From Erodium maritimum (Eukaryota; Streptophyta; Magnoliopsida; Geraniales; Geraniaceae): 64,000 bases of DNA. The notes below the pieces were generated by a model. That model was not told where the DNA came from. It saw nothing but the letters and a program-made list of their open reading frames with translations, and did not search any database. Below, piece by piece: positions 11,341-23,300 of this stretch. A program made the position numbers and the translations under genes. The first letter of the stretch is position 1, and each line of letters starts with the position of its first letter. The DNA is taken from assembly GCA_963921825.1 (NCBI GenBank), contig OY997589.1, positions 85,544,523 through 85,608,522 on the forward strand. Reading direction: 5' to 3'.

Positions 11341-11712
11341 CGTGGGACATGAAGTCGCCACCCTCCGATCCACAATACTCGTTGTGTCATGTCGGATTTT
11401 CCCCCGGTCCAGAGGAGACGCATAACGTCGAGAATACCGGAAACATTCCTAGGAAGACGCATATCATCGGGATTCTCGGAAACGTATCCAATGGACCATA
11501 TGTCATCGGGACAAGTAGAATAATGTCGTGGGACATGTAGTCGCCACCCTCTGATTCACAATACTCTTTGTGTCATGTCAGATTTTCCCTCGGTCCAGAG
11601 GAGGCGCATAACGTCGAGAATACCGGAAACATCCATAGGAGGACGCATATCATTGGGATTCTCGGAAACGTCTCCAAGGGACCATATGTCATAGGGAACC
11701 AAGGTAATGCTC
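11341..11712. repeat. 186-bp direct repeat inside the solo LTR
   Basis: Two copies begin CGTGGGACATG at 11341 and 11527. Each contains CGGTCCAGAGGAG and ATAACGTCGAGAATACCGG. Short ORFs here follow the repeat and are not genes. Confidence 0.8.
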
Positions 11713-11844
11713 CCGTAAGACGCATACACTTGGGTGAATCAACCAATAACTAATCCCTACAAGTAAACCATCCAAAAGCTCCACCGAGTCCAGTAACCAA
11801 TGCCCTGGAGGGTCCAATAATCAATGCCCCGGAGGGTCCAATCC

Positions 11845-12360
11845 ACCGGCTATGATACTACCCCACACCGGCACTTCCTTCGGTGTAGGTACCATTCCGG
11901 ATACCGGTTATGATACTACCCCACACCGGCACTTCCTTCGGTGTAGGTACCATATCGGATACCAAATTATCATCTTAGGTACTACCCCACACCAACATTC
12001 CCCTTTGGTGTGAGTACCTTATAGACACTACCCCACCCGCAGCGTGGGTGCCATACCAATACCAAGTCATCGGCTTAGGTACTACCCCACACCAGCATTC
12101 CCTTTGGTGTGGGTACCTTATAGACACTACCCCACCCGTAACGTGGGTGCCATACCGATACCAAGTCATCGGCTTAGGTACTACCCCACACCAGCATTCC
12201 CTTTGGTGTGGGTACCTTATAGACACTACCCCACCCGCAGCGTGGGTGCCATACTGATACCAAGTCATCGGCTTAGGTACTACCCCACACCAACATTCCC
12301 TTTGGTGTGGGTACCTTATAGACACTACCCCACCCGCAGCGTGGGTGCCATACCGATATA
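11845..12360. repeat. Tandem array, 99-bp unit (about four copies) preceded by two 59-bp units
   Basis: The 99-bp unit includes ACTACCCCACACCAGCAT, GGTGTGGGTACCTTATAGAC and GTGGGTGCCATACC. Since 99 is divisible by three, long open frames appear on both strands, but they are repeat artefacts. The shorter upstream unit, CCGGCACTTCCTTCGGTGTA, is related. Confidence 0.85.
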
Positions 12361-14352
12361 GAAGCTAGCTTGAAGACTCATAAATGGGTAACACACTCAA
12401 ACAATCAAGGAGCAACCAACGCTTAACGAATCACAATTCCATCACGACACACCACAAGAATCAATCATAATCTTACACCTACCTGTTACTTACCAACCAC
12501 GATCCATCGGTCCATCGATCACTTGATCGTACCGCTTGGCACAATCAGTCATACTCGATCCCCCAATCAATCATTCGGTTATTCAAGCATTCAAACATTC
12601 AATCAAATACACAATTAAGCAGTCAAGCATTCAAATTAGGTCAATCGAATTATCTAGTTGTATTAGACTCTTAACTCATCCAAATTAGGCAACCAATCAT
12701 GTGAACCTAACACACAACTAATCCGAGGGATCAACACGGCCTCTCTACCAGTAAATCAATTCCAAGTATCGAAAGCGAGTTACACTAGTGATTCACATTC
12801 TAAGTATGCAATTCTAGACACTTCCGGTTATTAGTAATCGAAAAACGGTTATTCTAGTTATTCGCATCCTATATGCAATTCTAGGACCTTTCCGATTTTA
12901 TTAACCTAATAGGCATACTAGTATTGAAATACTCGAGAAGTTAGGATTTTCCCTACCTTGTGGTCTTCCTCTAACAATACTCCGCTGTAAAGCCGATTTG
13001 CCTCTTCTCCGTTCTTCACACGGGTTCCGGAGTGGTTTTCGTCTTCTCAGACGAAGTCTCAACTCTCGGGTGAAGTCCAGTCTGGATTTAATAGACAAAA
13101 TACCCAGTCAGTCCCAATATAATCCAAGATCCTATGATTTCAACAGATCAAGCTTACAATCGAACATGTACGATTCAAAGTAAAATCAAAACGTTGCCCT
13201 TTAAACTCGAACGGGTCAAAGCGGGATTAACCGACGAATCGGGTTCGAGCATCCGAACCCTGACCACAGAACCCGTTGCACGTTTCCTGAGGCACGGTTT
13301 CCAATGCACAGATCCTATTTCCTGAGGCACGGTTTTCGCTTTTAAACCCATTCTGAGTTCGATTCAACCGTTCCAGGTTCCTATTTCGTTCTCAGTCCAC
13401 AAAAATACATCCTTTTTAATTAAAAACCCATTTTCTTTCCTTTTTTTTTGTTCTTTCTCTTTGAAACAGATCCAGTCCCAAAATAACACAACTCAAACCT
13501 TTAGATTAAAACTCACTTAAATCTCTTTTATGAAATTACAAGATTTCGTTTTGTTGAAACACGAACCATCAGATTAGAAGAAGGCTCGGAAATAGAAAAG
13601 GAAGAACAAAAAGGGGAAGAACGTGACGGTCAGAATCCGACCGACTGACGGCAAAGACGTCGTCGGCCGGGGTCTCACCGTAAGGGAAGAACAGCGGCGA
13701 GGTAGACGGGGCTCCGGCGGCGGCGAGCTCGGCTACACGACGGTGGGGAGACGGAGAAAGGAGAGGGGGCTGTCGTGAAGGGCTTGGGAGCGTAAACGCC
13801 GGCGACGGCTCGGGCGAGCTCTTGCACTGGACGGCGAAAAAGGACGGTAGATAGGTCGGGGACGTGGGCGCCGTGCGGTGGTGGCGTGGACTGGAGCGAG
13901 AAGATGAAAGGGAGGTGGGGCGGTGGCGATTTCGAGCTGGAGGGTGAGAGGGTGTCGGAGATGGAAGGAGGGACGGCGTGGCCGGAGAAGGTGAAGGAGA
14001 GGACGGTGAGGTAGAGGCGGCCGGATCGAAGACGACGGGTGAGAGAGAGAGGTCAGGAATTTGGGCTGCGCGAACACGAAGAGAAATGGAACTCCACTGA
14101 CGCGATACCCTAATCCTTGGCTTAAAAAAGGCTGCTGGTTTAAACGGGCTTCAGACGTGAATGGGCCGCACGGCCCACAACAGGACACAGTTGGATCAGG
14201 CCTGGCCTGGCTGGTTCTCTTGGTCGGGTCTGGCCTGGTCCAGCTTTTTTTTTTGAATTTTCCTCTTAAAGCTTTACTCGTTGCAAAAACTCACCCAACG
14301 TTTCATTTCTCAAAATAATACTCTCTTAAAATACATGGGGTTTTACATTCAC

Positions 14353-14763
14353 CATGAGTTTTAAAACATGTGAACTGATGTGTCCATATCTGGCATGCCA
14401 TAACCAATCTTTATCTTCATATTTTGAGAGAAGATAGATTGGTTGTGATTGCTGAAGGTTGATAAGTACATTCTGTTTTGGATCCTTTTTGCTTGCATCA
14501 TAAGTCTTGCCCTGCTGATCATGAATGCTCAACCATCCATTCTCCATTTTGATTCTCCAAACTGAATCGTCTCCAAACTTCACAGTTCCTTTTTCAATAA
14601 GGCTCAAGTTTTCAAATACCTCTTTGTTGCCTGCCATGTGGCTAATTGCGCCAGAATCCAAGTAGCATTGATTTTTTGGGGTTCTCTCCTTTCTTCCAAG
14701 ATCAGGCTTGATATCTTCATTCAGCATCACAGTCTCTCTTTTTGTGCCGCATAACTCTACCAT
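14353..14763 (-). pseudogene. Copia protease and GAG-pre-integrase region
   Basis: The frame shows the aspartic protease motif CYLDSGAISHMAG, then FGDDSVWRIK, then DWLWHARYGHISSHVLKLM, the GAG-pre-integrase signature. It is cut by insertion of the solo LTR at 14347. Confidence 0.85.
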
Positions 14764-14808
14764 AAGAAGGGTCGAGTCTTGCTATTCATCGCACTCTGCA
14801 AAATTTTC

Positions 14809-15006
14809 CTATTCTTCCTTCTTTTCACATTCATATACATAATGATCAAATTCATTACAATGATAACATCTAACTCTGGATTTATCAAATTTACGTGCTA
14901 AATTTGCATTGTTATGTGCATATCCTCTTCCTCTTCCTCGAGCCCTTCCTCGTCCACCTCCTCTTACTGAACCCGAATTTTCACCAGTCTTCTTTAGGTT
15001 CAACAT
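14809..15006 (-). pseudogene. Copia gag C-terminus with CCHC zinc knuckle
   Basis: An Arg/Gly-rich stretch is followed by CYHCNEFDHYVYEC, a CX2CX4HX4C knuckle. A frame break separates it from the protease frame. Confidence 0.82.
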
Positions 15007-15283
15007 GTCCTATTAAGTTTTGGTGAAAAGCAATTTACTGACATCATGATCTTGCTTCCTCCCACTTAAGGTGTACTTGAAAGCTTTTAGCCTTTCTATA
15101 GCCTCGGCTGCAGACATATTCTCTATTGCTGAATCGTACCAACTATAGGTGAAAACCTGTCCGGGATCGAACTGCACAATTTCTCAATAACTTGTTCTTC
15201 TGGTGATTACGAGGTTAATCAGTATCCTATAACAAGCATTTATGGATTCAGACTCATCCATAACTAACTTGTCGAAATCACGC

Positions 15284-15631
15284 TTATGGCTTTATACATT
15301 TGCATATTGACTCGGCTGTTTTTGAATGGGTGATCGTCATCAATGTCACATGTGGAACAGACTGAGTGATAATTATTAGAGCTCCCTGGTCCCTTTCTTC
15401 ACTTACTTTTTCATCCCCTTCAATCGCTCCCCACACGCTTACAACTTTCATCAGTGTTGTCATCTTGTACACCCATGTCCTGTAGTTGGTGTCAGTCCAT
15501 ATGGGATATGCAAGTGACAGACCTCCTCCTGCTTTGATTGTCTGTTTCGACCCGAAGGTTCCTGATGAACTATCTTTCTTTGGAGTTCCGCCAACCATGA
15601 TGTCTCTTTTCCTACAAGGCTCTGATGCCAA
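15284..15631 (-). pseudogene. Copia gag N-terminal region
   Basis: The start lies just downstream of the primer binding site. LAYPIWTDTNYRTWVYKM matches the gag N-terminal (DUF4219/UBN2-type) pattern, with VWGAIEG further on. The frame stops near 15284, where gag should continue. Confidence 0.75.
15618..15630 (-). promoter_or_regulatory. Primer binding site, initiator tRNA-Met type
   Basis: The minus strand reads TGGCATCAGAGCC, one base from the canonical TGGTATCAGAGCC, two bases after the LTR end. Confidence 0.85.
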
Positions 15632-15632
15632 G

Positions 15633-15862
15633 TGTTGTTTTTAAATGAATCAAACACAAACAATATCAGAGAAGTGGTATGCAAAAAACTTGATTGCTTT
15701 CATTTTATTAGCTGCAATCTATAGTAAAGTTAAAACAGTAATATAGTGATCTCAGCTACAAAAATGCTACATATCTTTAAGGGAGGAGAAATATGATAGA
15801 AATCCCTCTTATCCTAAAAATTGTGTGAACCAATCCTAGTCATATACTCCTAAGATCCAACA
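15633..15862 (-). repeat. 5' LTR of the truncated Copia element
   Basis: The 230-bp segment has TGTTG ... CAACA ends and directly adjoins the primer binding site. The partner LTR is missing, so the right boundary rests on the terminal inverted repeat only. Confidence 0.7.
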
Positions 15863-15980
15863 TTCATAATAATGCCACATCATCACCCCAATCCTACCCA
15901 AAATTCAGGCCACTTTCACCCTTTCTCACACAAGCAAGGCCATAATTGTAATAGCATGGTGCCATGTGGACAAGTGTCCA

Positions 15981-16691
15981 TTTTTTTCTTCACCAATTTA
16001 ATCATTCCCGCTTCGTTTCAACTCTGATTAGCTTCAAACTTGCACCAATATTTTTATTTTTCCAAAGGCTTTAAATCATGATCAGTCATGAATATATTTG
16101 AAGCACAAAAAATAAAAATTTATATCGGGGTGATAAAAATAATGTTGAGTGTTGATAAATCTTCACTAAAAATGTTTTACATCAGGGTATTAAATTAGTG
16201 CTAAATGTTGATAAAAAACATGTACTAAGGGGATAAAAAACAATTAATGAGGTGATAAAAAACGTGTTCAATTTTGATAATAAGTGTGATAAACTAGAGT
16301 TTAGTGTTGATAAAAAAATATGCGATGAGGTGATAAAACACATGTAATTTAGTGATAAACATAGTGTTTAGTGTTGACAAAACTAGTGCTTAGTGTTCAT
16401 AAAAAAACATGTGATGAGGTGATAAAAATCATGTTCCGTTTTGGAAAATGAGGTGATAAAACTTGTGCTTAGTGTTGATAAAATCAGTATAAAGTGTTAA
16501 TAAAAATTACACAGATATAATTTTTTTAAATCAGCCCCAAAATAAAAAAAAAAATTCGTGCTTCAAAATATACTCATGAATGATCTTGATAGAAAGCCCT
16601 TGAAAAAACAAAAATATTGGCGAAATTTTGAAGCCAGTCGGAGTTCAAACGAAGCGGGAAAAATTAAAGTAGTGAATTGGTAAAAAAAAGT
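15981..16691. mobile_element. Long-inverted-repeat element with a GTGATAAAA-rich centre
   Basis: The left arm (15981-16105) and right arm (16555-16691) are imperfect inverted copies. They share CCCGCTTCGTTT, CCAATATTTTT and the CATGA/ATATTTGAAGCAC block. Between the arms, variants of GTGTTGATAAAA and GAGGTGATAAAA recur about twenty times. There is no coding capacity. It looks like a non-autonomous long-TIR element, but I could not define a target duplication. Confidence 0.6.
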
Positions 16692-17380
16692 AATATGATA
16701 GTTTTACTAAAAAAACCCTTCCACTTACTAAAAAGTGGTGTGTTTTTACCGTCAACAACTCAATTGCATCTCATCCATCCATTCTTAAAATGGATGACTT
16801 AGATGAGTTCTCACGGTTTCTACGTTAAGATGTGGTTTTTATTTGATTTCTCCTTTCTTTAAGGAGAGAAATAAGGAAATAAACTAACAACCTTTGACTG
16901 ACACAAGTCTAGACTAACTATGACTCTAACAAAGTCTTATAATAGTAAACAAGAAATACTCGGGACAAACTTAGGATGCCAACGTTTTGCGTTGAGAAAA
17001 TAATCTATAGCTCTGAACATGTGGTTACTACGAGGGTCAAGAATCTACGTTCTCTCCTTGTCATTTCCTATTTACGGCTCCTATGCAACAGAATTGCTAA
17101 CAGTATTTTAACTAGTTAGCTAAGTTGGAATTTCCTTTATTAGTTACTTGTTTATGCATAATCACCGTGTGTGAGCGAAAAGATGTTGTGGCTCGTGCCA
17201 TTGCTCGTCGTGCCGTTGATGTTGCATGAGACAATGTCGCTCAAGGTTTCCGATGTGAGCATTCTCTTGCCTTCCAATATGACTCATCATGTAGAGTATC
17301 GGCTTCAATGCATTGTTGGTTGTTTCAAGTTACTTTTTCTATGGTAAAGTGTCAACTTACATCCTGAAAATAAATTTCAG
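16692..17380. other. Unassigned spacer upstream of the GP210 exons
   Basis: No preceding GP210 exon was found here by reading all frames. Nothing else is recognisable. Confidence 0.35.
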
Positions 17381-20300
17381 GTTTTTGTAGACACTCATTT
17401 ATATCCTCAAAATCCAGTCCGTGTAGGAAGCGACCCTAACTTTATCATTCAAGGTGAGTATTATGTCTACAAATATTACCTTATGATTCTAACAAGCAGA
17501 GACAAGATCCTACATGAGAGCTTCATTGTGTGTCTTTTTGCATCTTGGGGTGGTAATTTTTCTATTGGAATCGGCAGTGGCGGAAACTGATCATTATTGC
17601 ACTCTTAGTAAGGCAATTGTCAGGCATCGGAAATTTTTACATGAACATCAAATAGTATTAAAAAATGAAACCTCCCGACCCTCCTCCCTCTCCTCTCGCC
17701 TGTTCATCTGCAACCTCCCGTCGGATTTTTCTCAGCATCACTTATTCGATCTCTTCTCTCCGTTCGACAAGGTCAGTTGAGCGTTCATCCCTTCCAAACC
17801 AACCAATTCTGGCAAGCGTTTTGGGTTTATTTTCTTCCTAAACAAGGAGGATGCGACCTCTGCTCTTACCTCTTTGAATCGGTCTTGGCTTGGCCCTGCT
17901 CGATTGATTGTGGACTACTCTGATGGTCCCGGGCGTAATCGCTGCCCCCATCCGCTTGCCTCTGCCTCACATCACCCAGCAGCCCCCTCTTTGGTTCCTT
18001 CCTGCTCCCGCTCCTTCAAAGACGTTGTCTCCAGCGCACCTCGCCCATCAGGCTCCTCGCCTATGCTCTCCTATACCGACGCACCCAACCCTTTTTGTTC
18101 AGTTCTTCTCACTTCCTCCATCATTGGAGTGACCGCGACCTGCATGTCTGTAGCCTCCATCCGCTCAGGCCTCTCTCCTTCCCTGCAAAGCCAGTTTCAC
18201 CTGTCAGAGCTCGGAAGCAGATCGTTTCTGATTTCCTTCTTCTCGGCGGCAGCCAACAACTGGGTTAAACTCCGGGAGTTCTTTGTCGAATTTTTCTCAG
18301 ATGTCCGGTCCATTGTCAATAATGGCTGCTTCCGGTGGGTCTCTTTCGCTAGAATACCTCTCGCTGGTTGGTCTCTTTCGACGATCCGTAACCTCGCGGC
18401 CTCGATCGGGACCCCTATCCTCATCCATCCTTGTTCCTCCTCGCTGGCTCGTCTGGACCTTGCCCTTGCCCTCATCTTCACGCACCGTCTGACCTCGGAG
18501 ATCGGAGCCATAAAGCTGGATTTCGAGGGAAATTTTTTCCCGATCAAGGTGACAGTTCTCGAGTCCCATCTTGTCCCTGAAATCCCCATCCCTCTTGATT
18601 CGAAGCTCGACGATCTAGAAGATGGAGAAATCGAGCTAACTGATGGGGAAGATGAGGATTTTAGGGCTAAGGATCCGAACTTGCCTCACTCACCGATTCC
18701 AAACGATGGGACGCTCTTTCCTCTCGTTCCGACCACCAATTCAGCACCTCACCTCGGGACAACGATTCTCCTCAGATCGAGACCCCCCTCGTCACGCCGC
18801 CTGCGAGTTTCGAGAAAATTGCCTCTTCAACTTCGTCGCCTCATTTAACCAAGCCAGCTCGTGTGTCTCCTCAAGTGTTGATGCCTTTTTCGAACTGGGC
18901 CTCTGATGTTGGGTCCTTTGACCCTTCAACTACCCCCAATGGTTTGGGCTTGAATAGGCCCAGCTCGAAAAGGCCTACTCCTCCTTTAGGCTCCAAGACC
19001 CACTCCTCAAGGGTTCTTCCCTCCTCGTTCTCGACCTTCGTCGCTGATATTCACTCCCCTGTGGTCAATCTCAACTCGATGGTTCCTTAATCGAAACGGA
19101 AAAACAAGCGAGTTAGAAACGGTCGTCCCAAGCACATAAAAGCGCTCAAAGATGTTAGTCCTTTCCGCTTTCTCCGCAAGAAGTCGGAAGTTAAACAGGT
19201 TTGGGCGATGTGCAAGTCGATGGGGTTCACCTCTTCTCAAAGCGATAAAGTTACCATCAAAATGTTTCAGGATCATCTCTAAGCAGGCTTTTTCTGCCTT
19301 GTTGCTTTCATTCTTTCTTCTTCCCTCGATTGTAATTCTCGTTTGGAGTGTATTGTTTTTTTTTATCAGCAAAACAAATTTAAATTAAACCTCCTTAGAG
19401 GATAAAGAGGAGTTACAAGGAAACATAGTACAACCAACATGGGCACAACAACCAAAGAAGCTCAACCCAAAGGGAACCACCCCGCTTCACACAAGAAGCC
19501 AACAAGCAAAGGAAATCAGAAGAAGGAACACATTCCGCTTCACGCAGGAAGCCAACAAACTAAAAAACCGGGTCTAATACCCAAATTTAACAACCATGAA
19601 GCGCAGAGAAAACAAACAGAGGATCTACAAATCCAAATATAACCAACTTGAAGCACAAAAAGGTATGGCTTCCAGTAGAGAAGAAAATGAACCGATACCA
19701 GACGAAGGAGCTCGAACTCAGTCCACCATAACCCAATCCTGGTCAACACCGAGAACAGGCCCAAAGGCATAGGACCGGTATTTCTACCAAGTACGAGCTC
19801 AGACCTCCAAGCAAGCAGACAGACAAACGATCCGGAGAACCGATGCTGGAACTCGAGCTGAGCGTTCCGAAATCGAGATCAGAATCCCCTCGCCAGCCAA
19901 CACCAAGCAAGGATCCAAATGGGAAGACCTGTAATTATACGGAGCTCGAGCTAGCACCTACCCAGATTGAATTGTCACCAACCGCTGCAGAGAGGGGCAA
20001 CGTCACACCAACGGCCGAACTGAACAAACTAAAGCTCCGAGTAAATAGTAGCCCATAGGGAACAGAATCCGAGGTCTGAGGCCGTCGAGCTGAGCGTTCT
20101 GCTATCGAGACAGGTAACCCCTCGCCGACCAACACCAAGCGAGGACCCAAAAGAGAAGGTCTGTAATTATACCGAACACCAATCGACCCCAACCCAGAAA
20201 AAAAGAGTATTGTTGGGTTGAATGAAATTGTTGTTTTTATTGATAAAAAAAACTGTCAGGCATCGGTCGAACATCGTACCGCTCAAACTTTAGTCGGTGA

Positions 20301-23300
20301 AACCAATCATCGACCACCTGGGAAAAAACCTTACATTCAAGGGCCACGGGGCAAAATCTGGTGTGTCAATTCTAGAACCCAGAGTTTCCAGCTCTGCAAA
20401 GATATAGAGTTATCGATGATTAACCGATCAGTTATTATCCCTAATTACATGTATGCAGATACCCTCTCCTCCAAGCTGTCACCCCGTTTTTGTGCTTTAT
20501 AACTTTTTGAAACATAAAATATTCATAAGTTAAATTAATAAATAAAACCTTAATTATAATATAAACCTTACTATAAGTTTGTTTACGTGTTGTAAAGACA
20601 AGAGTTTGAAGATGTGCTTACCATGCAATATTTCATTAAACTACAGTAAACTAATTCTAAGATGCTTTTTGCTCTCCCTCTGACTGACCTAGCGCCGTCT
20701 AAGGTCATGACAGTCATGGCTTCTGTTATGGCTTCTCTCCTCCTACTCGTATAATGTGATTTTGCTTTCAACAACAGTTTTACTTAGATGAAGGTCACAA
20801 ACTGTTAGTTTCTTACGTCTCTTCTTACGAATTTGGCTAGGTTTTTTCTTAATAGGACACCCTTCGAGCCGCCTCTAACCACCGCGACGTTGGCTCCCAC
20901 CCGCCACTAACGACGTGTCTTCCGATCCTGGTTTTTGTCTGGCTCACCTCGGCATCGATCAACCTCACCGCCTCGGAGTCCCCCAGCCTCTTTGTATCGC
21001 GTCATCTCTCCTGATCAACCCACCACCGATGCGTCCTTCTCTCTAGCCTCCACCACCGCACCCTCTGAAGCCGTCGTCTTCGTCGCTGAAGTCGTCGTCG
21101 TCTCTAACACCGTCTCTCCCCTGGTCTCCACCACCGCACCATTCTCGACCCATCTCTCGATTATGGATCTGGCTAATTGAATGAATCTTTTTTATTTTAT
21201 CTGATTTCGTCTTTGTAAGTTCAATGACGAAAGGAATTCAGTGCTCTAGGGACTAGCCTTGGGAGGCGTCCCTAGTAAGAGTTATGCCTCCCTTTGAAGC
21301 TGATGATAGCAAGTTTGGTCGCACTCTACAGAGTATGCAGCATTTAGACAATACTTTGAGCAGTCGTAGTCAGTTTCGTCATAGTTTAGTGTTAGCTTGC
21401 CTATATGACGCCCCATCCAATACCGTTAGGGACAGTTATAGTATGAAGAGAATAGCGAACACTTTGTGTTCTTTGTCTGTTCTTCGTGATCAAGGATTTA
21501 TCCCTGATACACTCAAATGTATTTGAAGTCTAAATTAATGAAATTGCACATTCTCAGTAAAAAAAATGTGCTTACAAAAAAAAGTAACAGTTAATATTAT
21601 AAAAGTCACATATAACTATATATAATTATCATATAACAATGAATTTATCATTTTTTTCATCCAACCTAATGTTCTGTAAAAGTTATCCTCATGTAACCGT
21701 ACACACCCCTTCTCCTACACAGAAAAAAAACCCTAGCAATCCTTCTCCCCTTCGTTGATCCCTTGTTTTTGTCGGAGACAGTCGTGGCTCCTCCTCGGTT
21801 GTTATTGGCGGAAGCCAATCTTTACGCTTTTTCTATTTTCTCGGGAGTTCTATGTCGTTGGTTATGCCTACTCGATTTTCGTTCATTCGGCACATACATT
21901 TTTTCTCCTCCTCCAACTTTGGCTCCTTCAATCTCTTTGTTACGCCGTATTTCACGATTCAGGCCAGAGAGTCTGTTGAGACAGACTCGGATTTATACTC
22001 TAAGCGGAGAAAGGGGGTGGTGGATGGAGAGTCGAAGTGTTATGTGTGTGTCTTAGTTTCTCCAGCGTTGTTCTTCGGATACTGGTGATCAAAGTCAGAT
22101 GTAGGAATATCGAGATGGTCTACGTAGTTGGATCCCAAGAGACATGGTCACGTTTCTAGTTTTTTTTTTCCTGTTTTTTTTTTGGTTGGTTGTGGCCTTT
22201 TCGGGCCAAATAATTGCACGACGGGGGAGTCGCGAGAAGATCAGGCGAGGGATGAGAAACATCCCCGCCAGGAGGGATGAAAGGATTTCATGGCTCCAAG
22301 GATCTAACTCGGGAGATGTCCCTGATGAGAGCCATTCCTTCCCACCATATTGCCGGGTTCAAGTTCGGTGGTTCAGTCGACCCACCAGTCGATAAGACGA
22401 GTCCTTGGAGAACAGGGACCAAGCAGCGTTTAGGTCCCACCTTGAGTTGTTCTTGGCAGATGGCACCCTTTGGTTTCCTTTTTAGTTCTCGCTTTGGTTT
22501 CCTTTTCTATATTAGTTATTTTTCTTGTTGTAGTTTTTTTTTTGATAAGTGATGATTTTATTGCTAAGCTAGAATTTTCAAGACAAAAAAACAGACTGCA
22601 AGATGATACAACTCAAAACGAGGATCATCCTGAAAACTTTAAAACAAGAACGAGCAAGGAAAGACACGAAGGACTACACAAGCCCAAAACAGTCTAAAAA
22701 ACGGGACAAAATAATCCCACAAAAAATGAGAAAAGCAAGCGAAACATCTATGAAGCCAATAGAGCTCGACCCTGCACACACCCAACCGCATCTTGCAGCC
22801 AATCAGAGAAGGGAGCTCTTCGATCGATTTCACCTGAAGCTTTGCACACGAATAGAGCATGATGTTGAATTTTGACAACCACATCCTCAATAGAATCAAT
22901 TCGCCCCTGAAAAACTCTAGCATTTCGACTGATCCAAATATGCCAAAGTACTAGATAACCCATCTTGGTCCAAAGATTCCACCAAGGCTTTGAACCCATA
23001 CCACGCCAAGCCATAATTAGGGTAACCAAGTCCATAGGAATCACGAACTCAAAATTCCACCGGTTAAATACCTTACACCAAATTAACCAAGCTTTCTCGC
23101 AATGAAGGAAAAGGTGAGTAGCGTTTTCAAAACACCTGTTGCAAGCACCACACATCATACCGTTAAGGGGAATCCTTACTTCTCGACTTTCCAAAAAAAG
23201 ATAAAGTCGGTACTGCATCAAACATCATGAGCCAAACCAATGCACTGTACTTAGGGGACATACCCTTAATCCACAAGAAATCTGCCCAAGGATGCTTAAC

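Larger units (their letters stand above)
10846..14347 (-). mobile_element. Giant solo LTR (3.5 kb) nested in the Copia element
   Basis: The plus strand runs TGTCACGCCCC ... GGGGTTTTACA, so on the minus strand it is TGTAAAACCCC ... GGGGCGTGACA. A perfect 5-bp duplication, TTCAC on the plus strand, sits at 10841-10845 and 14348-14352. No gag, pol, primer site or second LTR copy lies inside, so this is a solo LTR left by LTR-LTR recombination. The same ends (TGTAAG ... ATTTGGGGCGTGACA) occur on the LTR at 34792-38010. The family is probably a Ty3-type element, but without internal sequence that is an inference. Confidence 0.82.
10562..15862 (-). mobile_element. Truncated Ty1/copia retrotransposon, split by a solo LTR
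   Basis: Reading right to left: 5' LTR (15633-15862), primer binding site, gag, CCHC knuckle, protease, GAG-pre-integrase (to 14353), then the nested LTR at 10846-14347, then integrase (10840-10562). Reverse transcriptase, RNase H and the 3' LTR are missing, and the element stops against the MYB fragment. GAG-pre-integrase breaks at 14353 and the next family motif, GLP-like then the integrase CDACVVGK zinc finger, resumes at 10840. This shows it was one element before the insertion. Confidence 0.85.
17631..20253 (+). mobile_element. LINE-type retroposon in GP210 intron 1, ORF1 only
   Basis: A 13-bp duplication, TGTCAGGCATCGG, flanks it at 17618-17630 and 20254-20266, and it ends with TTTTTATTGAT plus A7. 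It contains a broken ORF1 and then directly a 3' UTR. No endonuclease or reverse transcriptase is present. Its 3' UTR was later split by the antisense insertion at 19358-20206. Confidence 0.8.

Noticed and set aside
11975..12361. Repetitive proteins on both strands
   Set aside because: These are artefacts of a 99-bp tandem repeat, a multiple of three, inside an LTR.
17514..17780. Small secreted protein starting MRASLCVFLHLG
   Set aside because: The frame crosses a LINE insertion point at 17630. Its second half is LINE RRM sequence and the first half has no recognised homology.
20254..20470. A GP210 exon suggested by a TFKGHG motif near 20340
   Set aside because: Only six residues match, the surrounding frame does not, and it has a stop. 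It is left unassigned.
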